This document shows positions 35,414 through 44,552 of a stretch of 64,000 bases of DNA, piece by piece. The position numbers were made by a program, and so were the translations under genes. The notes below the pieces were generated by a model. That model was not told the DNA's origin. It searched no databases and saw nothing but the letters and a program-made list of their open reading frames with translations. This stretch comes from Acidobacteriota bacterium (lineage in GTDB: Bacteria; Acidobacteriota; Blastocatellia; Pyrinomonadales; Pyrinomonadaceae): positions 1,550,001 to 1,614,000 of the forward strand of contig JADJOS010000001.1 of NCBI GenBank assembly GCA_016713675.1, in the 5' to 3' direction. Each line of letters opens with the position of its first letter. Position 1 is the stretch's first letter.

Positions 35414-35869
35414 ATGATCATCGAAACCCTAAAAGACCTGTACGACCGGGATCTCAAAAAGCTCAGAACCGAGATCGAAAGTTATCAAGACGAGGACGCG
35501 ATGTGGAAAGTAAGCGGTGAAATACCGAATTCCGGCGGCAATCTCGCAATGCACCTCGTCGGCAATTTAAAGCATTTTATCGGTACCGTATTGGGCGATT
35601 CGGGTTACGTGCGCCAGCGCGATGTTGAGTTTTCAACGAAGAACACAACGCGAGCCGAACTTCTTCAAATGATCGATGAAACGGCGGATGTTGTCGCCGC
35701 AACGCTCGATAAAACTATGCCCGAAAAGCTCGAGGAAGTTTATCCGATCGTCGTTTTCGCCGATCGTACTGAACCTATGACAACCGGCTGGTTCCTCGTT
35801 CATCTCTCCACACATCTCTCTTACCATCTCGGTCAGATCAATTACCATCGGCGGTTATTCGACGCGTAA
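35414..35869 (+). CDS. DinB-superfamily protein (DUF1572-like)
   Basis: 151 residues forming a four-helix bundle. NLAMHLVGNLKHFIGTVLG and HLSTHLSYHLGQINYHRRLF carry the histidines that bind a metal in the DinB/YfiT group (His in helix 2 and two in the last helix). Some members use bacillithiol or mycothiol as a cofactor, and bshB1 lies nearby, so a thiol-dependent transferase is possible. Substrate unknown. Confidence 0.85.
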   Translation: MIIETLKDLYDRDLKKLRTEIESYQDEDAMWKVSGEIPNSGGNLAMHLVGNLKHFIGTVLGDSGYVRQRDVEFSTKNTTRAELLQMIDETADVVAATLDKTMPEKLEEVYPIVVFADRTEPMTTGWFLVHLSTHLSYHLGQINYHRRLFDA

Positions 35870-35879
35870 AGATGCGAAT

Positions 35880-35895
35880 TGTGAGAAATGTCACA
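35880..35895 (+). promoter_or_regulatory. CRP/FNR-type palindrome upstream of fhs
   Basis: TGTGA-GAAATG-TCACA matches the core of the E. coli CRP consensus (TGTGA-N6-TCACA) at all ten defined bases. Its centre is 42 bp before the fhs ATG. A similar site occurs at 63766-63781. It suggests a CRP-family activator or repressor of fhs. The regulator itself is not in the window. Confidence 0.55.
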
Positions 35896-35928
35896 TTATT
35901 CGAGTGAGACTTAGAAGATATTTAAACT

Positions 35929-37630
35929 ATGTATTCAGATCTCTACATCGCACAACATTCGAACATGAGGCCCGTTCAGGAGATCGCCGAGCAGCTCGGC
36001 CTGACGCCTGATGACATGGACCTCTACGGCAGCCCTTATATCGCCAAGCTTCGGCTGAGCGTCCTCGACAAGCTCAAGGACCGTCCAAGCGCCAAGTACA
36101 TCGACGTTTCCGCGATCACACCGACGCCGCTCGGCGAAGGCAAATCGACTACCCTCATCGGCTTGGGCGAAGCGATGAAGCATCTTGGCAAAAAGGCCGT
36201 CGTTAGCTTGCGGCAGCCGTCGCAGGGGCCCACATTTGGGATCAAAGGCGGCGCGGCCGGCGGCGGTTATGCACAGGTCGTGCCGATGGAGACGTTCAAT
36301 CTAAATCTGACCGGGGACATTCACGCTGTCACTGCGGCTAATAATCTGCTCGCCGCGATGATCGACAACAAACTGCTCCGCGGCAATCCGCTCAACATCA
36401 ATCCGCACAGCATCACCTGGAAACGCGTCGTCGATACCAACGATCGGGCCTTGCGCAAGATCATTGTCGGCCTCGGCGGACGAATGGAAGGAGGCATTCC
36501 GCGTGAGACCGGTTTTGACATCACGGTCGCATCCGAGGTGATGGCGATACTCGCTCTCACAAATTCGCTGCAGGATATGCGCGCTCGTTTCGGCCGGATC
36601 GTCGTCGGTATGACGCACGACAAAAAGCCTGTCACTGCCGAAGAGATCGGGGCCGCCGGGGCGATGACCGTACTGATGCGCGACGCCATTCGCCCTACGA
36701 TCATGCAGACGCTCGAAAATACGCCTGCTCTTGTTCACGCCGGACCGTTTGCCAACGTCGCACACGGCAACAGCAGTATCCTTGCCGATCTGATCGGTGC
36801 GAAATGCAGTGATTATCTCTTTACCGAGTCGGGTTTTGGTGCGGATATCGGTGCCGAGAAATTCTTTAACATCAAGTGCCGTTACAGCGGACTCAAACCT
36901 GACGCCTGCGTCATCGTTGCCACCATCCGCGCGCTCAAATCGCACAGCGGAAAATACAAGATCGTCGCCGGCAAACCTCTGCCGCCCGAGATGCTCGAGA
37001 ATAATGTCGCCGATGTCGAAGCCGGTGCCGCTAATTTGCGAAAGCAGATCGAGAACGTAAAACTGCACGGAGTGACGCCAGTCGTCGCGATAAACGTTTT
37101 CGACACCGATCACCCCGAAGAGATCGAGGCCGTCAAGCGAATCTCGATCGAAGCCGGAGCACTCGGTGCAGCCGTTTCGCGTCACTTCGCCGAGGGCGGC
37201 AAAGGAGACATCGAGCTCGCAGAAATGGTCATCGAGGCGGCAAATCATCCGAACGAATTCAAATTCCTCTACGATCTCGATCAGCCGATCAAAGGCAAAG
37301 ATCGAGACCATCGCCACCAAGATCTACGGGGCTGCCGACGTCTCGTACACGTCGCAGGCGTCGAGCCAGATCGCCGATTACGAGGCGAACGGTTTCGGCA
37401 ATCTGCCGATCTGCATGGCAAAAACTCACCTATCCTTAAGCCACGACCCGACGCTCAAGGGCGCACCTACGGGTTTCACTTTCCCGGTTCGCGAAGTTCG
37501 TGCAAGTGTCGGGGCAGGCTTTATCTATCCGGTTTGCGGCGATATGCGGACAATGCCCGCACTGCCCGAGCATCCGGCCGCCGAAAGGGTCGATATCGAC
37601 TCCGAAGGCAATATCGTCGGGCTTTTCTAG
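35929..37630 (+). pseudogene. fhs: Formate-tetrahydrofolate ligase, frameshifted near the 3' end
   Basis: Makes 10-formyl-tetrahydrofolate from formate, ATP and THF. The frame from ATG 35929 encodes the family through DLDQPIKGK, including TPLGEGKSTT (ATP-binding), SLRQPSQGPTFGIKGGAAGGG and NVAHGNSS. After about 37296 it shifts: the rest of the enzyme (IETIATKIYGAADVSYT to EGNIVGLF) lies in another frame ending TAG 37628-37630. One extra A in the run CAAAG (37297-37299) explains it. Corrected, the product would be 566 residues, normal. Everything else looks intact, so it may be a sequencing error or a very recent mutation. Confidence 0.85.
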
Positions 37631-37666
37631 CTAGGTTAATCGGTTCGGACATAATAAAATAGGTTT

Positions 37667-38116
37667 ATGTCCGAACTAAGTGACCTGTATCAGGAAGTAA
37701 TTTTAGAGCATAACAAGAATCCGCGGAATTTTCGCGAGATCGCGGATGCCGACCAGTATGCCGACGGCAAGAATCCGCTGTGCGGCGACGCTTTGCGCGT
37801 TTATGTCAGTCTCGACGGCGATACCGTGACGGATGTCGCATTCAAAGGCTCGGGCTGCGCGATATCCAAGGCTTCGGCGTCGATGATGACGCAGGCCGTC
37901 AAGGGAAAGACCAGGGCTGAGGCCGAACATATCTTCGACGAGTTTCATAAAATGGTCACCGGCGATCTCGATATCGAGACCGCCGACAATGACCTCGGAA
38001 AATTAAAAATTTTTGCAGGCGTCTTAGAGTTCCCTGCGCGCGTCAAATGTGCATCGCTTAGCTGGCACACGCTCAATGCGGCCCTGCGAGGCGAAGATGT
38101 CGTTTCGACCGAGTAG
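37667..38116 (+). CDS. sufU: Fe-S assembly sulfur carrier SufU
   Basis: 149 residues of the NifU-N/SufU fold. Ligands: Cys in NPLCGDALRV, Cys in GSGCAISKASASMM and Cys in VKCASLSWHTL, with Asp in CGD. In Gram-positives and related groups SufU is a zinc-dependent sulfur acceptor for SufS rather than a true scaffold; the 18-residue insertion region between first and second cysteine fits SufU. Follows fhs by 36 bp. Confidence 0.96.
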   Translation: MSELSDLYQEVILEHNKNPRNFREIADADQYADGKNPLCGDALRVYVSLDGDTVTDVAFKGSGCAISKASASMMTQAVKGKTRAEAEHIFDEFHKMVTGDLDIETADNDLGKLKIFAGVLEFPARVKCASLSWHTLNAALRGEDVVSTE

Positions 38117-38118
38117 AT

Positions 38119-38970
38119 ATGCGTAAAAGCGTAAGTACATTTCTTTTCTTACTTTTACTAACAACCGCCGCATTCGCCTTGCCCGACATCAGTCCGTCGG
38201 CATTTGAAAAACAGGCGACCGAACTAAGAACAAAACTCAAAGGCCGCAGCTTTACCGTGATCGTCGAACGTCCGTTCATCGTCATCGGCGACGAATCGGC
38301 GGATAGCGTAACACTGTGGGCCAACGACATAATTCGGGGAACCGTTACGCGTCTAAAGCAGGATTATTTTGCAAAAGACCCGGCAAAGATCCTCGAGATC
38401 TGGCTGTTCAAAGACGAAATCTCCTACCGCAAACACGCCAAAGAATTCTTTAACGACGAGCCAGATACCCCTTACGGATACTATTTGCCGTCGAGCAAAG
38501 TGCTGGTGATGAACATCGCGACCGGCGGCGGAACGCTTGTTCACGAGATCGTTCATCCGTTTGTCGAGGCTAATTTCCCCGATGCTCCCGCCTGGCTAAA
38601 CGAAGGCCTCGGTTCGCTCTACGAACAGTCCGGAACCGTTGACGGGCACATATACGGCTACACAAATTGGCGTCTGAATGGACTGCAAAACGGCCTGCGA
38701 AAGAAGATCGTCCCGACATTCAAAACCCTGACATCGATGTCCGACGCCGAATTCTACCGCGAAGACACAGGCACCAACTACGCCCAGGCCCGCTATCTTT
38801 GCTACTACCTCCAAGAAAAAGGCCTGCTAAGAAAATTCTACAAAGATTTTGTCGCTAACCAAAAGACCGACCCGACCGGTTATAAAACGCTCCAAAGAAC
38901 GTTGGGCGAACGCGACAAGACGGCTTTCCAAAAACGATGGGAAGCATTTATCATGAAGCTTGTTTTTTAG
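38119..38970 (+). CDS. Exported gluzincin-type metallopeptidase-like protein
   Basis: 283 residues. Signal peptide MRKSVSTFLFLLLLTTAAFA. A zinc-peptidase motif HEIVHPFVEANFPDAPAWL with WLNEGLGSLYEQ after it (HExxH plus Glu, peptidase MA-like) lies at about 141-170. Such proteins are periplasmic or secreted and of unknown substrate. It starts 2 bases after sufU but has no obvious link to it. Its last 20 bases overlap the end of glpD on the other strand. Confidence 0.8.
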   Translation: MRKSVSTFLFLLLLTTAAFALPDISPSAFEKQATELRTKLKGRSFTVIVERPFIVIGDESADSVTLWANDIIRGTVTRLKQDYFAKDPAKILEIWLFKDEISYRKHAKEFFNDEPDTPYGYYLPSSKVLVMNIATGGGTLVHEIVHPFVEANFPDAPAWLNEGLGSLYEQSGTVDGHIYGYTNWRLNGLQNGLRKKIVPTFKTLTSMSDAEFYREDTGTNYAQARYLCYYLQEKGLLRKFYKDFVANQKTDPTGYKTLQRTLGERDKTAFQKRWEAFIMKLVF

Positions 38971-40450
38971 GCATATATCTTTTTGCTGTTTCGCTAAATC
39001 GTCCGACCTCCGCATCGAGCCACGTCTTGTCCTTTCCTAACTCGGAAGCCATTATCTTCGCAACGAGCGGAGCGATCTCGATCGCGTTGGCCGTGTTCAG
39101 AAACAACGCGCGCGTTCTGCGGGCAAGGACATCCTCGACGGTCTGAGCCATTTCTTCGCGGACGGCACGAATGACATCGCCACGTGTATAAGGAAGTTCA
39201 GAATGGAGAGGCTCGGTATCAACAAACGGCTGCGGGCCGTTGATCTTCAGTTTTTCGGTTACAGACGGCCGAGAGCTCAAATTCGCGATTCGCGACGCCT
39301 GATCGACCGCGTCCTCGGCCATGTGCCGATAGGTCGTCCATTTACCGCCAGTTATTGTGAGCAGATCCGAATCATTGATCTCGATCGTGTGACCGCGTGA
39401 GAGTGAGGCCGTATTGCGTGTCGAACTTGATGCGACGAGTGGGCGAATGCCGGTGAAGAGGCTCAAAATATCGCGGCGTGCCGGCTTTGTCGTCAGATAC
39501 TGGCCCACCGTTTCGAGAACGAAATCAATTTCAAAGTCGAAAGCGTTTGGCTCAAGTTCGGCCTCAGGAATCGGTGTATCGGTGGTGCCGACAAGCGTCC
39601 GGCCGTGCCACGGGATGCAAAAGAGGACGCGGCCGTCGCCGGTTTTCGGAATCATGATCGCACTGTCACCGGGCAGAAAGCTACGGTCGAAAACGAGATG
39701 GATGCCTTGACTGAGTGTGACGATCGGTTTCGAAGACTCGTCGGACATCGTCCTTACCGCGTCGCAAAATGCTCCGGTCGCATTGATCACGGCCTTGGCG
39801 TTGATCGCGAAATTTTCGCCAGCCAATACGTCTTCGAATTCAATTCCACTGACCTTTCCTTCAGGGCTTTTCAAGAGCGACGAAACGCGAGCATAATTCA
39901 GCACGGCCGCACCTTGTTCATGGGCCGTTCGAGCCATATCGATCAACAGCCGCGTATCGTCAAATTGCCCGTCGCTATACAAAACGCCGCCCGCGAGGCC
40001 AGCTTGTATGACTGTTGGCAGTCGTTCGATCGTTTCGGATCGCGACAGAATTCGTGACTTGCCTAAGCTGTATTTGCCCGACAACAGATCGTAGATCCTG
40101 AGCCCGACGCCGTAATAGAATTTCTGCCATCGGCTGTAGCACGGAACTATGAACTCCTGACGATGCACAACATGCGGAGCATTTCGCAGCAGGACGCCGC
40201 GTTCTTTGAGAGCTTCGCGGACGAGCGAGATGTTGCCTTGGGCAAGATAGCGCACGCCGCCGTGGACAAGTTTTGTCGAACGGCTCGACGTGCCTTTGCC
40301 AAAATCTGACTGTTCGACGAGCAGAACATCAAACCCGCGTGAAGCGGCGTCGACCGCACAGCCGACGCCCGTCGAGCCTCCGCCGACGACAACGATGTCC
40401 CAAGATGTCGTGCGTGAGCGGACGCGTTCGAGTATTTGGTTTCGATCCAT
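38951..40450 (-). CDS. glpD: Glycerol-3-phosphate dehydrogenase (FAD, aerobic type)
   Basis: 499 residues from ATG 40450 (an ATG 19 codons earlier adds a non-homologous leader overlapping the divergent gene's promoter). Rossmann FAD motif WDIVVVGGGSTGVGCAVDAA at the N-terminus, GTSSRSTKLVHGGVRYL, and the C-terminal helical domain. Oxidises glycerol-3-phosphate to dihydroxyacetone phosphate and gives electrons to quinone at the inner membrane. No glpF/glpK in view. 61 bp separate it from the divergent UPF0314 gene. Confidence 0.95.
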   Translation of the reverse strand: MDRNQILERVRSRTTSWDIVVVGGGSTGVGCAVDAASRGFDVLLVEQSDFGKGTSSRSTKLVHGGVRYLAQGNISLVREALKERGVLLRNAPHVVHRQEFIVPCYSRWQKFYYGVGLRIYDLLSGKYSLGKSRILSRSETIERLPTVIQAGLAGGVLYSDGQFDDTRLLIDMARTAHEQGAAVLNYARVSSLLKSPEGKVSGIEFEDVLAGENFAINAKAVINATGAFCDAVRTMSDESSKPIVTLSQGIHLVFDRSFLPGDSAIMIPKTGDGRVLFCIPWHGRTLVGTTDTPIPEAELEPNAFDFEIDFVLETVGQYLTTKPARRDILSLFTGIRPLVASSSTRNTASLSRGHTIEINDSDLLTITGGKWTTYRHMAEDAVDQASRIANLSSRPSVTEKLKINGPQPFVDTEPLHSELPYTRGDVIRAVREEMAQTVEDVLARRTRALFLNTANAIEIAPLVAKIMASELGKDKTWLDAEVGRFSETAKRYMPKKQAS

Positions 40451-40511
40451 CAAAAACGAATTTAGCAGATTACTTGCAAATTGAATCCAATACAACGACA
40501 ATTTCAAAGCA

Positions 40512-41114
40512 ATGTACGTAGATCCAGACGAAAAGCCGCTATTCTCGATAGAAACGTCAAAGGATTATATTCCGTTCACATTAATGTTTTGCTCGACGTT
40601 GCTTGCGATGGCCATTTTGCGGTGGCAGGGACGAGTTTGGTGGTGTCAGGTGGGCGATTACGGACCGTGGGCAGGGGATATTTGGTCGGCACACACGTCA
40701 CAGCACCTGATCGATCCGTATTCGTTCACGCATGTTTTCCACGGCGTACTTGCTTTTTGGATCATTGGTTTTATTTTTCGGAAGATGCCAATCCCTTGGC
40801 GATTATTGGTAGCGGTAATCTTTGAAGGCGGCTGGGAGATCGCGGAAAATTCGACGTATGTCATCCAGCGTTACCGCGAAGCGACCATCTCGCTCGACTA
40901 TTTTGGAGATTCCGTGATAAATTCTCTGGCCGATATCACTGCCTGTGCTACCGGTTTTGTCATAGCGTATAAGCTGAGATTCTGGCGATCACTCGCAGTC
41001 TTTGCCGCAACCGAGGCCGTCTTGATCTTCACCATCCGCGACAGCCTGCTCATTAATATCCTAATGCTTATCTACCCGATCGAGGCCATAAAGGCGTGGC
41101 AGATCGGCGGGTGA
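40512..41114 (+). CDS. DUF2585/UPF0314-like membrane protein
   Basis: 200 residues, about five membrane segments. The loop QGRVWWCQVGDYGPWAGD and SAHTSQHLIDPYSFTHVFHG are signatures of this family, whose histidines face the membrane and suggest an enzyme of unknown activity. FEGGWEIAENSTYVIQRYRE follows. No known function. It is alone, divergent from glpD, and is followed by an inverted repeat. Confidence 0.8.
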   Translation: MYVDPDEKPLFSIETSKDYIPFTLMFCSTLLAMAILRWQGRVWWCQVGDYGPWAGDIWSAHTSQHLIDPYSFTHVFHGVLAFWIIGFIFRKMPIPWRLLVAVIFEGGWEIAENSTYVIQRYREATISLDYFGDSVINSLADITACATGFVIAYKLRFWRSLAVFAATEAVLIFTIRDSLLINILMLIYPIEAIKAWQIGG

Positions 41115-41126
41115 GTTCTAGACTGT

Positions 41127-41184
41127 GAAACGTACAAAACGGCGCGAAATAGTATTTCCTGTTTCGCGTCCTTTCGTATGTTTA
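41127..41184. repeat. Imperfect inverted repeat with GCGAAA arms
   Basis: 41127-41149 pairs with 41162-41184 at 18 of 23 positions (inner CGCGAAA/TTTCGCG perfect), loop 12 nt. It lies between convergent genes, so a bidirectional terminator is the simplest role. Confidence 0.75.
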
Positions 41185-41195
41185 GCGGTTGGTCT

Positions 41196-41987
41196 TTATC
41201 TTTCGCCTCTCGCCGCCTCAACTGAGGTTTCGAGGTCTACGGCAAGCTTGCGTGAGCCGGGCTGATCAAACGTCTCGGTCCATCGGAGGGCTTCATCTAA
41301 AACGCGGAGTTGGTATTCGCGCCAATTTGGTTTTCCGGCGACGGAGCCGAAGTCACCGTTGTAGTAGGCCGTTCGCGGCGGACGGACCTTGTCGGTCAAC
41401 TTTGGATCGACCGAGAGCAGCATTGTCGGAATTCCGGCCATTTCGACGCAGCGGGCGATGATGCCGAGCGTTTGGTGGCATAGCGGCGACGCAGGAACGA
41501 ACAGTGCCGCGTGTATTTCGTATCGAGCGAGGCGGTCGGCGATCGCGGGAGCGAGTTCCTTGGCGACGCGTTCGGCATTCGGGATGTGGCTGCTGACGCT
41601 CCACCAGACATTGTTGAGGCCGCCGATCACGCCGTTTTCGGCATATTCGAGCAGACGATCGACCGGGATCTGCGAATTACGGTCTGCCATCACGTCCTTC
41701 GGGTCATAGCCCTTCGCTGCATAACGCAGATCGTCGGCTTCGACCTCGACGGGGATCTCTCGGTACGTCACGTCGCCGTCTTTCGACTCAATATCGAATG
41801 CATCCGTGCCATCAATATAAGCGCCGGCCGAAGTAACCAGCGCAAGATTTAGCATAGGCAAGGCCCGGCGAACCGGCGTGAACGGTGCGTGAACGTTCTC
41901 CACGAACGGATAGCCGCCAAGATCCACATTTGCGTTCCATACCGCAAACCGCCGCGAAAAAGTGTCCAGTTGTTCGATCAATTCCAT
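41196..41987 (-). CDS. GrdB-like protein (glycine/sarcosine/betaine reductase B family homologue, no selenocysteine)
   Basis: 263 residues, about half the length of clostridial GrdB. Family phrases: APFTPVRRALPMLNLALVTSAGAY, GDVTYREIP and LFVPASPLCHQTLGIIARCV. No in-frame TGA/selenocysteine, and no other reductase subunit (grdA/C/D/E) or selenoprotein machinery is present. So it is not a working Stickland-type reductase; the short non-selenium homologues in aerobic bacteria have unknown function. It is in an operon with the DUF4149 gene 5 bp upstream. Confidence 0.75.
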   Translation of the reverse strand: MELIEQLDTFSRRFAVWNANVDLGGYPFVENVHAPFTPVRRALPMLNLALVTSAGAYIDGTDAFDIESKDGDVTYREIPVEVEADDLRYAAKGYDPKDVMADRNSQIPVDRLLEYAENGVIGGLNNVWWSVSSHIPNAERVAKELAPAIADRLARYEIHAALFVPASPLCHQTLGIIARCVEMAGIPTMLLSVDPKLTDKVRPPRTAYYNGDFGSVAGKPNWREYQLRVLDEALRWTETFDQPGSRKLAVDLETSVEAARGER

Positions 41988-41992
41988 AACGT

Positions 41993-42520
41993 CTATATCT
42001 TAAACTCTTTTTGAAAATCGTAAACATCGGCTTCGTCGATTTTCGCCGTATTGAATTTGCGGTTCGCGATGATGAAGAATGCGAGCAGAGCCGCGATCAT
42101 CGCCGCCATCAGCATCCATTCGGACCATTGATGAAGCGAGTTAAATTGTATCCGCAATGGGTCGTCTACAGCGACCTCGTCGATCGGTCTGCCCATCTGA
42201 CCACGCACGGACGAGAGCCAAAATCCGATCACAAATTGCCCGACCGCACACGCCGCAGCAATCGCGAGCAACAAAAACCGTTCGATCCACAACCACAGCT
42301 GATTGACCTTGGCAGATGCGACGAGCGACGTGACGATCAGCAAGACGGCGATAGCCATACCTCCATAATTCAGTATCGACAAAGTTCGGTTTACTACCAA
42401 ACCAGCAAGTTCACGCTCAGGCAAAACCGCGAACGCACTCTGGGCAACACCGATAAAGAACACCGCGGCACCAAGCCAAACTGCTAGTAGGAGAAGTCGG
42501 ATGTCGGAAAAAAACTTCAT
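41993..42520 (-). CDS. DUF4149-like membrane protein
   Basis: 175 residues, four membrane segments (LLLLAVWLGAAVFFIGVAQS, GGMAIAVLLIVTSLVA, LLLAIAAACAVGQFVIGFWL, LMAAMIAALLAFFIIANRKF). The start and the LPERELAG loop are typical of the TMEM205/DUF4149 family, whose function is unclear. The GrdB-like gene follows 5 bp later on the same strand. A short GC-rich hairpin (42568-42584) lies upstream. Confidence 0.75.
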   Translation of the reverse strand: MKFFSDIRLLLLAVWLGAAVFFIGVAQSAFAVLPERELAGLVVNRTLSILNYGGMAIAVLLIVTSLVASAKVNQLWLWIERFLLLAIAAACAVGQFVIGFWLSSVRGQMGRPIDEVAVDDPLRIQFNSLHQWSEWMLMAAMIAALLAFFIIANRKFNTAKIDEADVYDFQKEFKI

Positions 42521-42588
42521 ACCTAAGATTATGACGTGAACGCTGCGGAAACGCGAGTGTGAACGAGAGCACCAACGCGGTGCTTGAA

Positions 42589-43377
42589 CTAGGCACGCTC
42601 CTTAACAGTCACGTTTCTGCCTTTCATCAACTGCATCGCTGCAAGAAACATAAATCGCGGATTCAGAATAAGATACCGCCGCCATAACCGTCTAGGTTCC
42701 TGCGTCAGGCGATAGAGCCATTCGAGTCCCAATTTGCCTATCCAATCCGGGCATTCGCGGACGTTGCCTGCGTAAAAATCGAACGACGCCCCAACGCCGA
42801 GCATCACGGCTCTTAGCCTGTCCCGATGTGCAGACATCCAATTTTCCTGCTTGGGACACCCGAGGCCCATAAATAACAGGTCAGGCGAAGCCGCGTTTAT
42901 TGCGTCTACGATCGCGGCATCTTCTTCGTCAGTCAGCGGACGGAACGGAGGTGAATATGCGTACACGATATCTAGATCGGGAAGTTCGCGTCCGACGCGA
43001 GCCTTGATCGCATCGATCACTTCTTGCTTTCCGCCGTAAAAGCCGACGGTGAGGCCGTTTTTCGCGGCATATTCGCACAACGCGATCATCAGATCGTTCG
43101 CACGAATTCGCTGTGCATCGTGTCGGCCTTGCCGTCTCTGCATCCATACCAGCGGCATTCCGTCGGTGACGATCAGGTCGGCGGCATTCACTTTCTTGCC
43201 GAATTCCGCGTCGTCATGCGATTCCATCACCATATGAACCGTCGAAAAACAAACATAACCGCCTCTACCTGCTCGAACAAGCGCGTCGATCGAAGCGATC
43301 GCCCTGTCGTGATCCAACACGTTCGGCCATAGGCTGACCACGCGAACGCGGTCGCTAATTGTGAGTCGTTCGGCCAT
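42589..43377 (-). CDS. WecG/TagA/CpsF-family glycosyltransferase
   Basis: 262 residues, GT26 family. VTDGMPLVWMQRRQG, GFYGGKQEVIDAIKAR, LLFMGLGCPKQENWM and LGLEWLYRLTQEPRRLWRRY are signatures. These enzymes add ManNAc-type sugars to undecaprenyl-pyrophosphate-linked acceptors at the cytoplasmic membrane face, usually second in exopolysaccharide, teichoic-acid or ECA assembly. Its start overlaps the stop of the upstream GT4 gene (TAATG). The lipid-primed acceptor is likely made by the transferase at 44553. Confidence 0.92.
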   Translation of the reverse strand: MAERLTISDRVRVVSLWPNVLDHDRAIASIDALVRAGRGGYVCFSTVHMVMESHDDAEFGKKVNAADLIVTDGMPLVWMQRRQGRHDAQRIRANDLMIALCEYAAKNGLTVGFYGGKQEVIDAIKARVGRELPDLDIVYAYSPPFRPLTDEEDAAIVDAINAASPDLLFMGLGCPKQENWMSAHRDRLRAVMLGVGASFDFYAGNVRECPDWIGKLGLEWLYRLTQEPRRLWRRYLILNPRFMFLAAMQLMKGRNVTVKERA

Positions 43378-44450
43378 TATTTGTCCCTCGGCGACACCTC
43401 ATCGTATATTCTCTCCAGTTTTTCGACATATGCGCCGATTTCAAAATGGTCACGGATCGTCGCCGCCGCATTCTCTCGCAAGGGCTTACAGCCGCCTATC
43501 TGGTTCAATAACCGCCCGAGAACAGCCGCAAGCAGATCACTGTTTTTCGGCTCGACGAGGTATCCGTTTTGACCATCGCGAATTATCGCTCGGATCGCCG
43601 GAATGTCTGATGCGACAACGATGCAGCCGGCCGCCATTGCTTCGAGCAGCGCCATCGAAAGGCCTTCGAACGCGGACGGTAAAACGAATATGTCGGAGCC
43701 GGCAAGTGCCTTCCATTTCTCCGTTCCGGAAACAACACCGCCGTATTCGAACGAACTGCCAAGTACTCGTTGCAATTCACCAACAAAGGACTTCCGCATG
43801 GGCCCGTCACCATAGGCACGAAATAAAAATTCACTGCTGCCGCTTTTTAGGATCCGGCAGGCATCGATGACCTCGTCAAGGCCTTTTGATTGGTGCATCC
43901 GGCCAAGGAAAACGACAACCGGCGGCCCGTTTCTTTCTGTGCGGGCCTCGACCGCTCCGAGCGAAATCGCGTTTGGCAGCACGGCAAGATCGATCGCCAG
44001 CCAGCGCTCCCGCAATGATGTCCGTGCGTCGTCGCTGAGAACCAAAACACGTTCAGCCCGACCAAGCATCCGCCCTGCCATTTTCTCGATGTGACTGCTG
44101 TTAAAGCGTTCCCTCAAATTTTCGCCGCCATGCACCGACAAGATCACCGGCGTTCCCGTAAATCGAGCGCAGCGGACAAGCACGGCATCGCGGCAGACCG
44201 CCAGCACGGTCATCGCCGTATTGATATGAACAACATCCGGCGAACTGCTGCGAATCCGCTGCAAAAACCGAAGTGGCAATACGAGTTGTCTCGCCAGCCA
44301 CAACAGCTTATTCTCGCTGCCGTCTTTCCTTCCGGCCTCGAAATGGTCAAATTCACCCGAGCTGTATTGAATGATCTGCCGCGCGACCGTCGAGATGCCG
44401 CTGACATTGCGGGTTTCATCTAGGCTTGGTGCTGTGATCAGAACTTTCAT
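43377..44450 (-). CDS. GT4-type glycosyltransferase (family 1/4)
   Basis: 357 residues from ATG 44450 (an ATG ten codons upstream precedes the conserved MKVLITAPSLDETRNVSG start, so is less likely). GT-B fold: N-terminal domain (VIHINTAMTV-type segment), and C-terminal UDP-sugar site VVFLGRMHQSKGLDEVI, LPSAFEGLSMALLEAMAAG with the E-x7-E motif. Adds a sugar to surface glycan. Transcribed with the wecG-like gene. Sugar specificity cannot be read. Confidence 0.9.
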   Translation of the reverse strand: MKVLITAPSLDETRNVSGISTVARQIIQYSSGEFDHFEAGRKDGSENKLLWLARQLVLPLRFLQRIRSSSPDVVHINTAMTVLAVCRDAVLVRCARFTGTPVILSVHGGENLRERFNSSHIEKMAGRMLGRAERVLVLSDDARTSLRERWLAIDLAVLPNAISLGAVEARTERNGPPVVVFLGRMHQSKGLDEVIDACRILKSGSSEFLFRAYGDGPMRKSFVGELQRVLGSSFEYGGVVSGTEKWKALAGSDIFVLPSAFEGLSMALLEAMAAGCIVVASDIPAIRAIIRDGQNGYLVEPKNSDLLAAVLGRLLNQIGGCKPLRENAAATIRDHFEIGAYVEKLERIYDEVSPRDK

Positions 44451-44552
44451 ACGGCAAAACCAAGAATACCCCAACGGCACCGGTCATGTCAGCCGAAGTT
44501 CGCGGGGAGCGTTTGCACAAGTCGCCGTATTGCCTTACAAATGTAGTGAGTT

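Noticed and set aside
36301..37320. 339-codon minus-strand frame opposite fhs
   Set aside because: fhs has clear motifs in the plus strand; the antisense frame is a GC-skew shadow.
41196..41987. Selenocysteine codon in the GrdB-like gene
   Set aside because: No in-frame TGA; the protein ends normally.
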